DNA of 64,000 nt. Origin: Topomyia yanbarensis. Taxonomy: Eukaryota > Arthropoda > Insecta > Diptera > Culicidae. The notes below the pieces were generated by a model, which was given only the letters and a program-made list of their open reading frames with translations, made no database searches and was not told where the DNA came from. The DNA lies in the NCBI RefSeq assembly GCF_030247195.1, contig NC_080672.1, positions 89,491,113-89,555,112 on the forward strand, in the 5' to 3' direction. Every line of letters starts with the position of its first letter. The first letter of the stretch is position 1. Below, piece after piece: positions 1-10,905 of the stretch. The translations under genes and the position numbers were made by a program.

Positions 1-998
1 TAATATACAATGTGGGTTTAGGGCCCAATTCTCTCTGCAAGCAAATTTCTTATTCTCTCATATACACTATCAATCTCTCATTCCAAACGTACAAACGTGG
101 CCTACACGATAACACAAACCTGGTCACAAATACGAACGCCCGCGTTCTCGCCAATATTCAAACATCCCGATTGATTAGGTGAACGTTGGAACCTAAGAAC
201 CTAAGCTCGCGTAATCATGAATCGGTCACGTCGGGAAGTCTCCGCCCTTGATCCTAGCAGCCCAAATGTATGCCTTTAGTTGGACCAATAGAAATAAAAA
301 CTAGATAAGACGTCCACGCGCGGTCATTGAAGAATACGCGAACATGCGAATGGCCACACGCTTACAAAAATAATGTGTCCACGCGAAGTTACATACTAGC
401 ACACGCGACAAAAACGTCCACATACAAACGCTCGATTCCTTCGCGATCATCCACGCACGACCACACTCACGATCTCGTAAAAAGTATAACACCCCGGTGA
501 CTAAGTGAATGCTTTAGCACTTTTAAATTAACAATCCCGGTCTCGAGAGTGAACCTCCAAATGCCCGTGTTCGCGCGATCATGTATCGGTTTCGTCCGGA
601 ATTCCCTATTCTAGGCCCTAGTAGCATAAGTCCAATGCCGTCAGGTGGACCAATCAAAAATATAATGCTCATATTCACTAAACTACATAAAAATCGAATG
701 TATACACACAAAGTTACATACACGCGACAAACAAATATAAAAATGCTTGAGCCCTTCGCGACCATCCACGCAACCTATACTCGCGCTCTTCCAGACATTA
801 TAACATCTCGGTGATAATATGAACGTCTCAGCACTTGTAATCACTCAAATGCAGTCTTAAGCGTGAACCTACAGTCCCCCGCTCTCGCGCATTCATGAGT
901 TGTTCACGTCCTGAAATCTCTATCCTCGATTCCAGAAGTCTAGGTCCATGCCTTAATTGAATCAATTAGCTCTACAGCTCCAGTAAGACAACGCTCGA
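1..998 (-). repeat. Degenerate long-unit tandem array, arm 1a
   Basis: Three diverged units can be followed by a recurring block resembling CATGAATCGGTCACGTC (near 217, 579 and 893), next to conserved pieces such as CACTTTTA-type and AACACCCCGGTGA blocks, and a start block ending TATTCTCTCATATACACT at 68. Unit spacing is about 310-360 bp. Short open frames here are by-products of the repeat and show no protein signature. The same units recur at 1576-2215 and, in reverse complement, at 8925-10905; I assign minus by convention relative to that arm. The array runs off the left window edge, so its full length is unknown. I cannot name the family. Confidence 0.7.
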
Positions 999-1575
999 AA
1001 AAATCGGCACATTATTAATATTCAATAACAATACTAACTCTTCTTTTTATTTTATTTTTATTTATTTTCGGTCTCATGCGTTATATTCTTGTGATGACCT
1101 TTTCGAGCTCATACATCCAAGAAGAGCAACATTGCTGCCAACAATGATTCTTCTCTGCCATCAGACGTCGCCAGGTTTTAGAACAATGGAGATGTATTCT
1201 CATACTCGATGGAATCAGATAAGTAGGAACGATCAACAAACTGCAAGTAGTACACGTTCCTTATTTTAACAAATACAATAATATTCGTATTAAAATATTA
1301 TTTACAGGCTCCACATATATCTCAACACAAACAAATACACAAATGCTTGACAGGTGACTGGGCCAAGTGCATTCACTCGTAGGATCTATCATTTCGATGA
1401 TCGCCTCGATTCCACGAAACCAGTGCACAAGTAAACTGACGTAAGCTAGTCTCATCTGGTGAATGCATGTAACCTGGAAACCCCAGACACGACAGGACGA
1501 GACGGACAGACTGGACTCGACGAGGCCTAGTTCAGAGTTTTTGGGCATTCTGCAATGCACGGTTAGTGACCTAAA
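999..1575. repeat. Spacer/tail following array arm 1a
   Basis: This stretch has no array units. Its part at about 1295-1420 resembles 2270-2380 after the next array: both have a TTACAGG block followed by an ATCATTTC-GATGA-type block. The arrangement array-tail-array-tail suggests a higher-order unit of about 1.6 kb (the start block recurs at 68 and 1680, an offset of 1,612). No coding potential is apparent. Confidence 0.45.
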
Positions 1576-2460
1576 AAAGAAACATTTGGCATGTTATTTT
1601 TCCTTTTATTACTATATCTTAAGTTAGGTTCATACTCATACTCACTAACACAATCAATTGCATATTCTCTCATATACACTCACATCCAAAACGCACAAGC
1701 GCCCCTAACTTTCGCGATAACACAAACCTGGTCAAAACGCGAATTTACATTACAATTTCAATCATCCACACACACCTACGCTCGCAATTTCGCCAACATT
1801 AAAACACCCCCTTACTTAAGTGAACTTTTCAGCACCGATAACTTTACAGCCGCGGTCGCAAGCATTAACCCACCACTCGCGCGATCATAGACCGGCTACG
1901 TTCGGAATTCTCTACTCTCGACTCATGCCTTCAGTTGGACCAATCAAGAATGATGCGCATATTCGCCAGACAACACGTTCCTCTACCATACACTAAAAAT
2001 TAATTATCATATTCACGGTCCGCGCGCGATCGTTCAAGAATACACGTGAATATGCGAATGGCCACACGAATCTAAAATCGAATCTATGCACGCAAAGTTA
2101 GAGACACGCTAGCATTCAAATGCTCGAGCCTTTGGCGATCACACTATTACACAATTAGTAAACGCCCCCGCTAACCCAGACAGATATGCACTCCTGGGCT
2201 CGAACCACACCTTCCACGCATACACCACCCAGGACTGAACATTAGATTCATACATACAAAGCAACAAGTGATAATTACAGGTACTCGTCTGGCAACCGGG
2301 GGAAGTACATCTCAAACGCAGAACTTATCATTTCAATGATGGCCTTGGATCTGCGTTGCCTGTGTTCAAGGCACCATAGCTTTGTCCGTCAGGTCAAGGA
2401 TGTATGAAACCCGCTAGCCACCACCCTCGGCCCTAGCTGCCCATAAAGGGATAAAAAAAA
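1576..2460 (-). repeat. Tandem array arm 1b and its tail
   Basis: This is a second copy of the array start (TTTTATTACTATATCTTAAG near 1605) followed by one to two units to about 2215, then the tail-like block at 2270-2380. The start block matches, in reverse complement, 10720-10905. Divergence between copies is substantial, so the array is old. No coding signal. Confidence 0.6.
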
Positions 2461-3950
2461 ACTTTTTCCACTGTGCAAATCATGTTCCAAACTAATGTGG
2501 AAGGCCTTAGAAAACGCTTTATAAATGGATAACATTAAGTCCTACAAATTCAAGTTGTTCAATAAAATTCTTCATTACGAGCATTTCTACAACTTTGTCG
2601 AAGACATCAACTTTCTACCTCGTCAGTATAAAAAGTTATTGTTTTCTAGTTCAATTCTAGTTCAATCATAGTAAGCCATGCCTCAATTTTTATCAGATTG
2701 TGGAGAATATTCATACGAACAATTCGTCCAATGATACCCTGTGAATATATTCGATGCTACGTTTTTGGTATTTCAACTAGTCAACGTTTTTGGTATTTCC
2801 GACCACTGTGCGCTGCCTGCTGGCTCGTGGTAGATTTGGATTGGTTTGTAGTAGCTGTTAAGCCAACCGACTAAACATAACCTCTTGTATCTCGCAAACC
2901 TCATCCATCCGGGGCAACCGTTAAGCACTGTTTTGTGTTCTTACTTATTTTGTTTTGTGTTAATCGCCATGTTTTTACCCATAGCTACTTTTCCTTACTT
3001 GCTGTCCAACCACCTTTGCTCAGGTCTGCTGCAAATATCGTCACCTGTTGAGACATGAACCAATCCGGAGGTGTCGACCAAAAAGATTTACATCTGTTTA
3101 CAGCCACCTTCGCCGGGCTTCCTACCCTTCTTGGTGCTAGTCGTTCCTATTTATCTGCTAGCTGGTGCTGAGAACTTCTCGGCGGCGGTATTTCACCCTA
3201 TACCGATGCCCATTTTCGCGATCCATTTCGCTGCCATTCCAACGGAATAATCATCGGCAGTAAAATTTCTCTAGACAACGATATCCCGATTTTCTCCAAC
3301 TTCGTGTTTTTTCCTCCTTAGCTGCCGTTACTAGCCCGCTGACCGACATCTGCTGTCTACTCACTACTGTCGCTAATATCGAAGCATGTCGAAACGTTAA
3401 CCGATCCTGCAGAGATGCCGTCCAACTTGACATACATTCCTTTCCAGCCACCCTAGCAAAGTTTCGTCCTTGGTTTCTTCATTGACTTGTTTCCAGAGTG
3501 ACCGAACTCAAATGACATTTTACTTGTCAAAACGGTTTGCAGTATATTTTTTTTCCTGAACAGGAAGTTGATACATTTTTAAAAGTAATTCAAAACCTTC
3601 ATGAGGGGAGAGGGGGGTTTGAACTCCCAAAACCCCCCTCTTGCGCACGGGCCTACTTCATGCTAACTTATTTTGGCATGCGGAGGCGTATATGTGAGGG
3701 GGATGAAAAACCCACAAATCACAGCCACCATCACCCAGCCCATTTTGGTTAGCCTGGTGAGTGAATGCGATGGGAGTGGGAGAGTTATTGGTTTGACGAG
3801 GAAAGGGGTGAGGGGATGGTGGTACGATATGTGGAGGGAGTAACCCCACTGCCACACACCCCTTTTAAAAGCCAGAATAACTATTGAAATAAAAAAATGG
3901 CCTGGATTAGGTTGCCAATTTGCAGAGTGATGTCAAAACCTAGTAAAAAT
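2461..3950. other. No recognisable gene
   Basis: The sequence is AT-rich to about 2880, then more balanced from 2880 to 3500. The longest frames (65-71 codons) have no motif I recognise. A duplicated CGTTTTTGGTATTTC block occurs at 2759-2804. The stretch 3600-3880 is purine/pyrimidine skewed with several G or C runs. I see nothing else. Confidence 0.5.
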
Positions 3951-4220
3951 AAGTATTATGATGGAATAGGTACATGGGGAATTCCTTTTGTTATCGCACT
4001 AACAAACCTGTAACTCCGGAACCGAAAGTCAGATTGGGACGAAATTAAATAGCAGCCATATGAATCATTGCATTAATCATTTCAAATTTGAAAGATGGTG
4101 GAAATCGGTCAAAAATTTGCTGTGGAATAGGTGGGAAATTTACTTTGAACATTGGCAAGATCTTCGGGGTCAGTCTAAGTGATTTAACATTTATTTTAAT
4201 ATGTTTCGCCTTATCTAGAT

Positions 4221-5496
4221 ATCATGGTGGTACTATCACAATCTATTCTCAACCACCAAAGGCATCAGTCACAATACCAGTGTGCTCTCTGCTGTTACCC
4301 AAGCCAGCGCAAGCAATTGCTTTTTCTTGTGTGCTTTGTCTGAAGAACAAAGGGAACCGTTACTACTATTCTATCAAGATGACTGAGTCTCGACAACAAA
4401 ATGTGATTTTTCGGGCTAACACGGTGGCCATTGCCTTCCGGTCTTTCCGCATAAGACCGAGTATTGGTGATGTGGAACATTTGCTGAAGGATGCAGCTTC
4501 GGTTTTCAAACGTCAGTTTCATCCAGTTGGAGCACGTTAGACACGCGGTGCTGATAACGTTCAACAAATTCGCCCAGGCGAGAAGATTCATTTCGCAAAA
4601 CAACTTGAAACACGTTCTGGATTGCGACACTGCAAAAATCAAGATCCCTGTGTATATGGGTAACGGAAACGTGGAAGTTAAATTACATGATTTGGCACCA
4701 CGTACTTGCAAAGTGGCCATTAAAAGATTCATGTCGTATTTCGGAGAAGTGGAATCCATTACGGAGGATACGTGGAGGAACTTTCCAGGTATTTCAAATG
4801 GAGTTTTTGTGGTGACAATGCGGGTAGATCAACCCATTCCCTCCTACCTTACCCTGCAATACACAACAGAAGGGGATGATATCATTATACAGCGAACTCT
4901 ATGTACATATCAAGGACAAACTACCACGTGCCAGTTCTGTGAACAAACGGCACATTTCGGACAACCCTGCCCAAAAACCGATAAGAAAAGCTCATCTACA
5001 GAAAGAAATACCAACACTCAGTCTCGAATAGCATTCCCTGAGCCACAAACGGTTGCCAAATTTGTGGTTGCTGTTCAAGCAATAAAGACAACTGCGAAAG
5101 CCGCGTCAAGTACCACAAACTCAACAGCAAATTCCAGCAATGAGGGACCTACTAGCAATGACGAAGGGTTCACGCTCGTGACCCGAAAGGGAAAGAAGTT
5201 AGGAACAACACCTGATCGCGAACATCAAGGCAGTAACCCCGATGATGACCAGGGCATGTGCGAAGACGACAGAGATACAAATGACCCCCATGCTGACGTG
5301 GATACAAATATTTCCCCGACACGGAAACGGATCTCCGCGCGCAATGGCAAGTCGCGCGTACGGGATCGATCTTAGCATTAATTGTTTATTATTTTTATTG
5401 TTCACATCATGTAAATATATAAAAGACCCACGGCTCCGTGAAGCTAACGCCTTGAGCCGTGCCAAATAAACGAATTAAAAAAAATCATGGTGGTAC
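4221..5496 (+). mobile_element. ORF1-only (half-LINE) non-LTR retrotransposon with 13-bp target duplication
   Basis: The 13-mer ATCATGGTGGTAC occurs exactly at 4221-4233 and at 5484-5496 and bounds a 1,250 bp insertion (4234-5483). Inside, in order, are a roughly 145 bp 5' leader, a gag-like ORF1 (4379-5375, one frameshift), a 108 bp 3' UTR with a TATAAAAGACCCACGG block and a CAAATAAACGAATT block, and a short A tail. There is no ORF2 of any kind between the ORF1 stop and the UTR. A simple 5' truncation cannot explain this, because truncation would keep ORF2 rather than ORF1. The same ORF1-tail/UTR junction is seen in copies at 14858 and 51904. The flanks rejoin into one dispersed-repeat copy when the insertion is removed. 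Confidence 0.85.
4379..5375 (+). pseudogene. gag-like ORF1 of a non-LTR retrotransposon, zinc-knuckle type, frameshifted
   Basis: Reading starts at the ATG at 4379 (MTESRQQNV...) and passes near 4500 by a one-base shift into a long open frame that ends at 5375; the total is about 330 residues, usual for a LINE ORF1. The main frame carries a nucleic-acid-binding core with a KRFMSYFGEVESI block (near 4728-4768), then a CCHC zinc knuckle C-x2-C-x4-H-x4-C at 4929-4970 (CQFCEQTAHFGQPC), and a polar, Ser/Thr/Asp-rich tail with a basic end. ORF1 proteins of this kind bind the element RNA. The frameshift makes this copy non-functional as it stands. A diverged relative is at 55640-56075. The clade is uncertain (I/Loa-like is my guess). 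Confidence 0.85.
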
Positions 5497-6725
5497 CAGT
5501 TTCTATGGGCATTTAGTGTATGACAGCATTTCTCAACCAGTACCTCCGGAACCAGATGTCGGATCAGAATTAAATTCAATAGCCACCTATGTCTTTCATT
5601 TGAGACTAAGTTCGCGGTAACCGATATACGATTATTGGTCACAAATAGACACACGCACACATTTACCGAACTTGACGAAGCAAGTCGATTGATATAAGAG
5701 TTTCAGCCCTCCGAACCCCTGTTCAAAGTCGAGTTTCAGAGGGATTGCATAACTTTCCTATCGCAGAAAGGCAAACAGGTTTATATGGGAAATTAACGTG
5801 TGATCGGATTCTTTTACCCATAACTACCGAACCAATACTTCGTTTAAATGAAATTGGGGTAGCAATCAATGAGTATATTATACACTTCATTTAAGACTAA
5901 AATTGTGAGAATCTAGTCAGTAATGTATGAGAAACAAGTATGAATCTTAGTTCGGAACATGTCTATTTCCTCGGATCTTCTGGATTCCTCAACAGTTCTC
6001 AACGTGGACCAACAATTTTAAATAATTGAGAACTTATTTCAATTACTTTTGTATCATTGAGATATAATGCTCGTACCGTTTTATAAGGGGATTTAGCATG
6101 TGATCGCAAACTTCAGCCCCTAACACACGAACAAGAACTCCGTTTCCAATGGAATGCTGTAGCTTTCATTTAATACTAAATTTGTAGAAATTAAATCAGA
6201 CATGTCTGAGAGGCAGATGTGAATTCAATTAGGAATCTTAAAAACTTTCCCGAATCTCCCAGTTCCGCCGAAGGTGTCCGAAGTGGTCAGTGTGAGTTTG
6301 ATTGAGCATCAATGAACTGAAGCTCTAAATTCAAGCAATTTAGAACAAATTTTATGAAGTATGGCAATTGTAGATAACATTCTGATTCCGATTTATATGG
6401 AAATTCTATGCCGACCGCGCTCTTCAACCCGTAACTCTGGAACCGAAAGTCGGAATTAGATGAAATTTTATGGTATCATATGGGAACGCTGTACCCGTTT
6501 AAGACTAAGTTTGATAAAATAGGTTCGGCCATCTCCGAGTAACCGATGTGCATTTGTTGATCATATACATACAAACACACACACACATATACGGACATTT
6601 AGTGAAATCGACGAGCCGAATCGACTAGTATAAGAGATTCAACCCTCCGGGCCTCGGTTACGAAGACCATTATGTTCAGAGGGATTGCCTAGCCTTCCTA
6701 TAGCAGAAAGACTAAAATATGGTGC

Positions 6726-6976
6726 TAACGAATATTCGTCCGTTTTCAAGCTTCATTAAATTTTGCTAAAGTTTCTTTATCACGAAAACGTCATTGAAAT
6801 CCAGAAAATAGTTTTGACCATATTTTTCAGGTGGCATCGATTTGCGTACGGTGATAGATCCAAAGGACTCCGCCGAGAAGGTCTCGTAGTACGAGTCGAA
6901 CTTTACTGCACACCATCAATCTACCACAAATTCCAAACAAACTGATGAGTTGCCGAGTTGCTTTCGACATTACAGC
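6726..6976. other. Short unassigned gap
   Basis: AT-rich sequence between the dispersed-repeat block and the RT relic. The 60-codon frame at 6763 has no recognisable motif. Confidence 0.4.
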
Positions 6977-7480
6977 TCAGCGATGCATATTAAAGTTTAC
7001 TTGAACACAGTCGTCGATTTTGCGGACTACAAGGTACAACTTCAAGTCATCAGCGTAAACCAGTTTGCTTCCAAAACCAAGCAGCAAAGTAGCGTCGTTG
7101 ATGAACAGCACAAACAGTAGTGGTTCCATGTTACTGCCCTGCGGGACCCCAGATTTGCTAGTAAACTTAGAAGAGACACAAGAGCCAAGCTGCGCACATA
7201 GGACTCTATCATGTAGGTAAGAAATGAGCCGTTTAACAAAATTGCGCGACGCACCCAATCAGGACATTTTCTTTAAAGTATTCGATGGTCGATTCGGTCA
7301 AATACTGATTTTAAGTCGGTATACACTGCATCAATTCGTGCCGTTTCTTCCATCTGTGAAATGCAAGTTGATCGTCCTGGCATAAATCCATGTTGGTCGG
7401 TGGAGATGCAGCTTTTGGTTCGCGAAAGTACAACTATTTCAAATATCTTGGATGATGCCGATAAGCAAGTTTCTTACATA
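6977..7480 (-). pseudogene. Reverse transcriptase relic (Jockey/CR1-like LINE ORF2 fragment)
   Basis: Read on the minus strand from about 7480 down, the translation gives SSKIFEIVVLSR, DQHGFMPGRST, AVYTDLKSVFDRIDHRIL, then after an internal stop near 7256-7275 KSGVPQGSNMEPLLFVLF and the catalytic box YADD (near 7060). These are consecutive RT motifs of a non-LTR element in correct order, about 165 residues of a domain that is normally longer. The fragment lacks both the endonuclease and the 3' end, which is unusual because LINE copies normally keep the 3' end, so a later deletion or insertion removed it. The family is close to the fragment at 43976-45078 (shared LLFVLF-ND and YADDLK). Confidence 0.85.
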
Positions 7481-8280
7481 GGTAGTTTACATAGGTTAGT
7501 ATAGATAAAATAGTTTCTAAAATTTCGACGGTCACCGCTCGTCTTTGTGCTTTTGGAATATTCGTCCGGGTGCCGCGCGGGCTTGTCTGGATAAATATTC
7601 CAAAATTATTCTAAGTACGACTTTCAAACTTTAGGATTATATTTTTGGGATAGTGTAGATATCCTCTAAAGGGAAAAGAGATAAACCGAAAGTGGTAAAT
7701 TGGGTGGGCTTATTATTTCTTGAAGAATTCTACCCGTTTCTATCAAAGAAAAATTCATTAAATTTTGTTTGAATATTTGTTTCTATACCAGCTGTTATAT
7801 TTATTTTCGATGATTATAAACTTGTAAAAAACACCGAAAACTACAATTTCCAAAAGATTGTTTGACTGTGAAATCAGTTGACACTAGGTATTTAAAGGCA
7901 ATGGACGGAGCATATATTCAGTAGACTTCATATCAAGACCAGTACACTGAGGAGATATTTTTTTAGGTTGGTCAATTGTTGGTCGTGGTTGAGTTGAATT
8001 ACCAGTCCAAATACGTCACGACATTCTTTTTGTGCAAGAGAGTGAAAAAAAATTTAAAAGTTTTTACAAATTTTTAGGTTTTGCCCCTTGGTATCGATAG
8101 CATCGCGTCATGCATCGAAAAAAGACAAGGAACCCGCCTTTTTGCACTACTATCGTCTGACACGTCTTTCAATATCTTATATCTCCCGGAAATTCTGTAT
8201 CCGACTTTTCACTTTGCGCCGGGCTCTAGAACCGTGCATAAATAAACTCGCCTGGAAAAGATCCATTCTAAAGAACTGAC
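7481..8280. other. No recognisable gene
   Basis: AT-rich sequence. The 63-codon frame at 8088 has no motif I know. No repeat shared with other parts of the window was noticed. Confidence 0.4.
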
Positions 8281-8301
8281 ACAGAAATATTCAACCGCGA
8301 C

Positions 8302-8445
8302 TGATATCACTCGCCCCGATAAGTTCAACATTGTGATTTCCTATCTAATTATTGACGACAAGTATTTTATAAAGCACTATCGTGCCTACATTCCCGCCCA
8401 CAAAGTAGCGATCGACGGCGTCATCATCGACTAGATTTCAATTCT
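8302..8445 (+). pseudogene. Possible transposon coding remnant with PAH-V-IDGV motif
   Basis: One frame (GAT at 8302 onward) reads through FNIVISYLIIDDKYF, HYRAYIPAHKVAIDGVIID and then a stop. The block Y-x-[AV]-[CY]-[VI]-P-A-H-x-V-x-I-D-G-V is matched by an unrelated-looking stretch at 58533-58720 on the minus strand. Two diverged copies that keep the same peptide suggest a shared coding ancestor, probably a mobile element, but I cannot name it and there is no start, length or neighbour evidence. Confidence 0.3.
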
Positions 8446-8924
8446 ATTCAAAAACCGCTTTTGGTAAAATATACAGTTGGATTACTGCACTGCTACTAAA
8501 ATTTCTTTTTTTACTATTTTAGTACATTCGAAAAGCTGCTAACTAACAAAGATTTTAAACAGAATGTTGAATGCTGATTAACAACAGTCAGGCATTCAAA
8601 TGCCAATGAGCTATTTTGCACCATTCACCACGACAAACTATTATGATTTCTTGAATCAGAAAAAGTGTGACTCTGATATCCCCTTGTTACTTTTTTCGAG
8701 AGTTATCCTACTGGCTAGCTAGGATCTCGGAAGGGCTCCCCGTCCGAATCACTCACTACAAATGCGGACGAGACGGGAAATGTCACTCGCTAAAACACTG
8801 CTTAACATCAATTGCAGCGAGTCGTGATACTGGTTGTGATATTGAGTGTATGGTTCAGACGAGCGGACATAGAGACATTACTATCGTATGGGTATGAGCG
8901 CTTGAGACCGCGCTCATCGGATTA
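8446..8924. other. No recognisable gene
   Basis: Only short frames. I see no repeat or RNA signature. Confidence 0.4.
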
Positions 8925-10905
8925 TAAGTGTTATAGAATTCACAAAATTATCGGGACGTTTTAGTGTTTGCGAAATCCTGGGCCCAATGGCGCGTCGACG
9001 AACGTGATTGCATGTTCGTCTTTGTGTATCATCGCGAAGGGCTTGGGCGTGCCAGCATGTATGTAACTTCGCGTGCATAAATTTGATTTTATAATCATGT
9101 TTTCAATCGCATATTCGCGTGTGTTCTTGGATAATCGCGCGCCGATCGTTAATCTGATAGTTTACTTTCGGTGTACGGTTCGTTTCTCGATCATGTCGCC
9201 ATGGAACGTGTTGTCTAGTGGATATGAGTCATTTTGTTTTGGTCCAACTGAAGACCTAGGTTGCTAGGGCCGAGAGTAAGGACTTCCGAATGTAACCGAT
9301 TCATGATCGCGCGAACACTGGCGTTTATGGATTATCGTTCGAGATCGCGTTTGTAAATTTATAAATCCTAAAACGTTCATTTAGGCACCCTGTGATATCT
9401 TGTTTGTGAGTTCGCGGGTGTAGGTATGCGTGGATAATCGCGAAGGGCTCGAGCGTTTGTATGTTATCGTGTTTGTCGCCTGTGCTAACGTGTATGTAAC
9501 TTTGCGTGCATAAATTCGATTTTATAACCTGTGGCCTTTTGCTGGTTCGTGTGTTTTCCTGAATGATCGCGCGCGGACCATGAGTCTGATGTTTAATTTT
9601 GAATGTATAGTACAGAGGCAAGGAGAGAGTACGTTTCCCTATCGATATATCTATATATATCTCACTAGACTACCCTTTCATGTCGCGATGGAACGTTTTG
9701 TCTCGTGAATATGAGCCTTTTTTGGTCCATCTGAAGGCATGGATCTAGGCTGCTAAGACCTAAGGTAGAGATTTCCGGACGTGACCAATGCATTATCGTG
9801 CACATGTGAGTTTGTAAACTTCCACTTGATACCTTGTATATAAGTTTATTAGTACTAAAACGTTCACTTGATCACCGGGGTGTTTCGTTGTTTGCGAGAA
9901 CGCGGGCTTTGGTGTACGTGGATGATCGCGAAGATCTTAAGCGTTTGTATGTTAACGTGCTGAATGCTAGAAGAGAATGAGACCCTCCATATCTTTAAAG
10001 TTCTCGGTAATGTCACCATGGAACGTGTTGTTCAGGGTATGTGAGCGACATTTTTTCGATTGCTACAACCGAAAGCTTGGACCTATGGTACTAGAGCCGA
10101 GGGCTAGGAGCCTACGGGCGTGGTCGATTCATGATCACGCAAACACATGTGTTTGTAGGCCCGTGTCTGAGACCGCGTTTACGAGTTTATAAGTGCCAAA
10201 ACGATCACTCAATCACCAGGATGTTATCATTTTTGTGTGAACGAAATTCAAGCCTTTGTATATTACGGTTTGTCGCGTCTGGTAGCGTGTATGTAACTTC
10301 GCGTAGACAAATTCTATTTTATAAACATGTATCCATTCACATATTCTCGAATGTTCTTGAATGTTCACGCTGACCGTGAATCCAGCGCTTAATTTTCAGT
10401 GTACGTTTCAAATACTAGAAGAGAGTTCCCCCATATCATTAGAGTTCCCAGTCCTGTCGCCATGAAAAGTGTTGTCTAGTGAATATGAGCGACATATTTT
10501 TGATTGGCACAACTGAAGTCATGAGTCTAGGCTGCCTGCTAGAAACGAGAGTAGAGACTTCCGGACGTGACCGATTCATGATCGCGCGAACGGTGGGTTA
10601 ATGCTTGAAACCGCGTTTGTAAATTTATAGGTTCTATAATGTTCACTTACTCACTAGGGTTTTTAATGTTGGTGAGATAGCAGGCGTAGGTATGTGGATG
10701 ATTGCAATTGCATGTTCGCGTTTGTGACCAGATTAGTATTATCGCGAAGGCACGAGCGTTGGTACGTTTTAAATGGAAGATATTGTGATTGTATATGAGA
10801 GAATATGCAATTGATCGCGTAGTGAGTATTAGTATGAATCTATTTTAAGATATAGTAATAAAAGGAAACATAACAAACAAAACGTATAATAAAAAATAAA
10901 AAAAA
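8925..10905 (+). repeat. Degenerate long-unit tandem array, arm 2 (inverted relative to arm 1)
   Basis: Four to five diverged units are marked by TGTCGCCATGGAACGTGTTGT-like blocks at about 9195, 9678, 10010 and 10455 and by AAAACGTTCACTTGATCACC-like blocks at about 9370, 9855, 10195 and 10640. Unit length varies from about 330 to 490 bp. The array terminates at TATAGTAATAAAAGGAAACA near 10880, the reverse complement of the start of arm 1b near 1605. A bracketed T(A)n run (ATCGATATATCTATATATATC) lies at 9640-9662. Open frames inside are not conserved between units. No known satellite name is claimed. Confidence 0.7.

Larger units (their letters stand above)
3951..6725 (+). repeat. Block of related dispersed repeats (Aedes-type), interrupted by a LINE
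   Basis: Related copies lie at about 3951-4220 (continuing at 5497-5780), 5790-5980, 6070-6260 and 6400-6725. Each has the same order of blocks: a start near TATGGGAAATT, then CCGTAACTCTGGAACCGAAAGTCGG or a degraded form, a TTTCATTTGAGACTAAG block, sometimes a (CA)n stretch (6565-6585), a CCCTCCGGGCCTCGGTT block and an end like CCTATAGCAGAAAG. I recognise this pattern as a very abundant Aedes repeat; that is from memory. The first copy was split by the insertion at 4234-5483. No coding capacity is evident. Confidence 0.7.

Noticed and set aside
1..2215. CRISPR-like array
   Set aside because: Units are hundreds of bases long and degenerate, with no short identical repeats or unique spacers; the DNA is eukaryotic.
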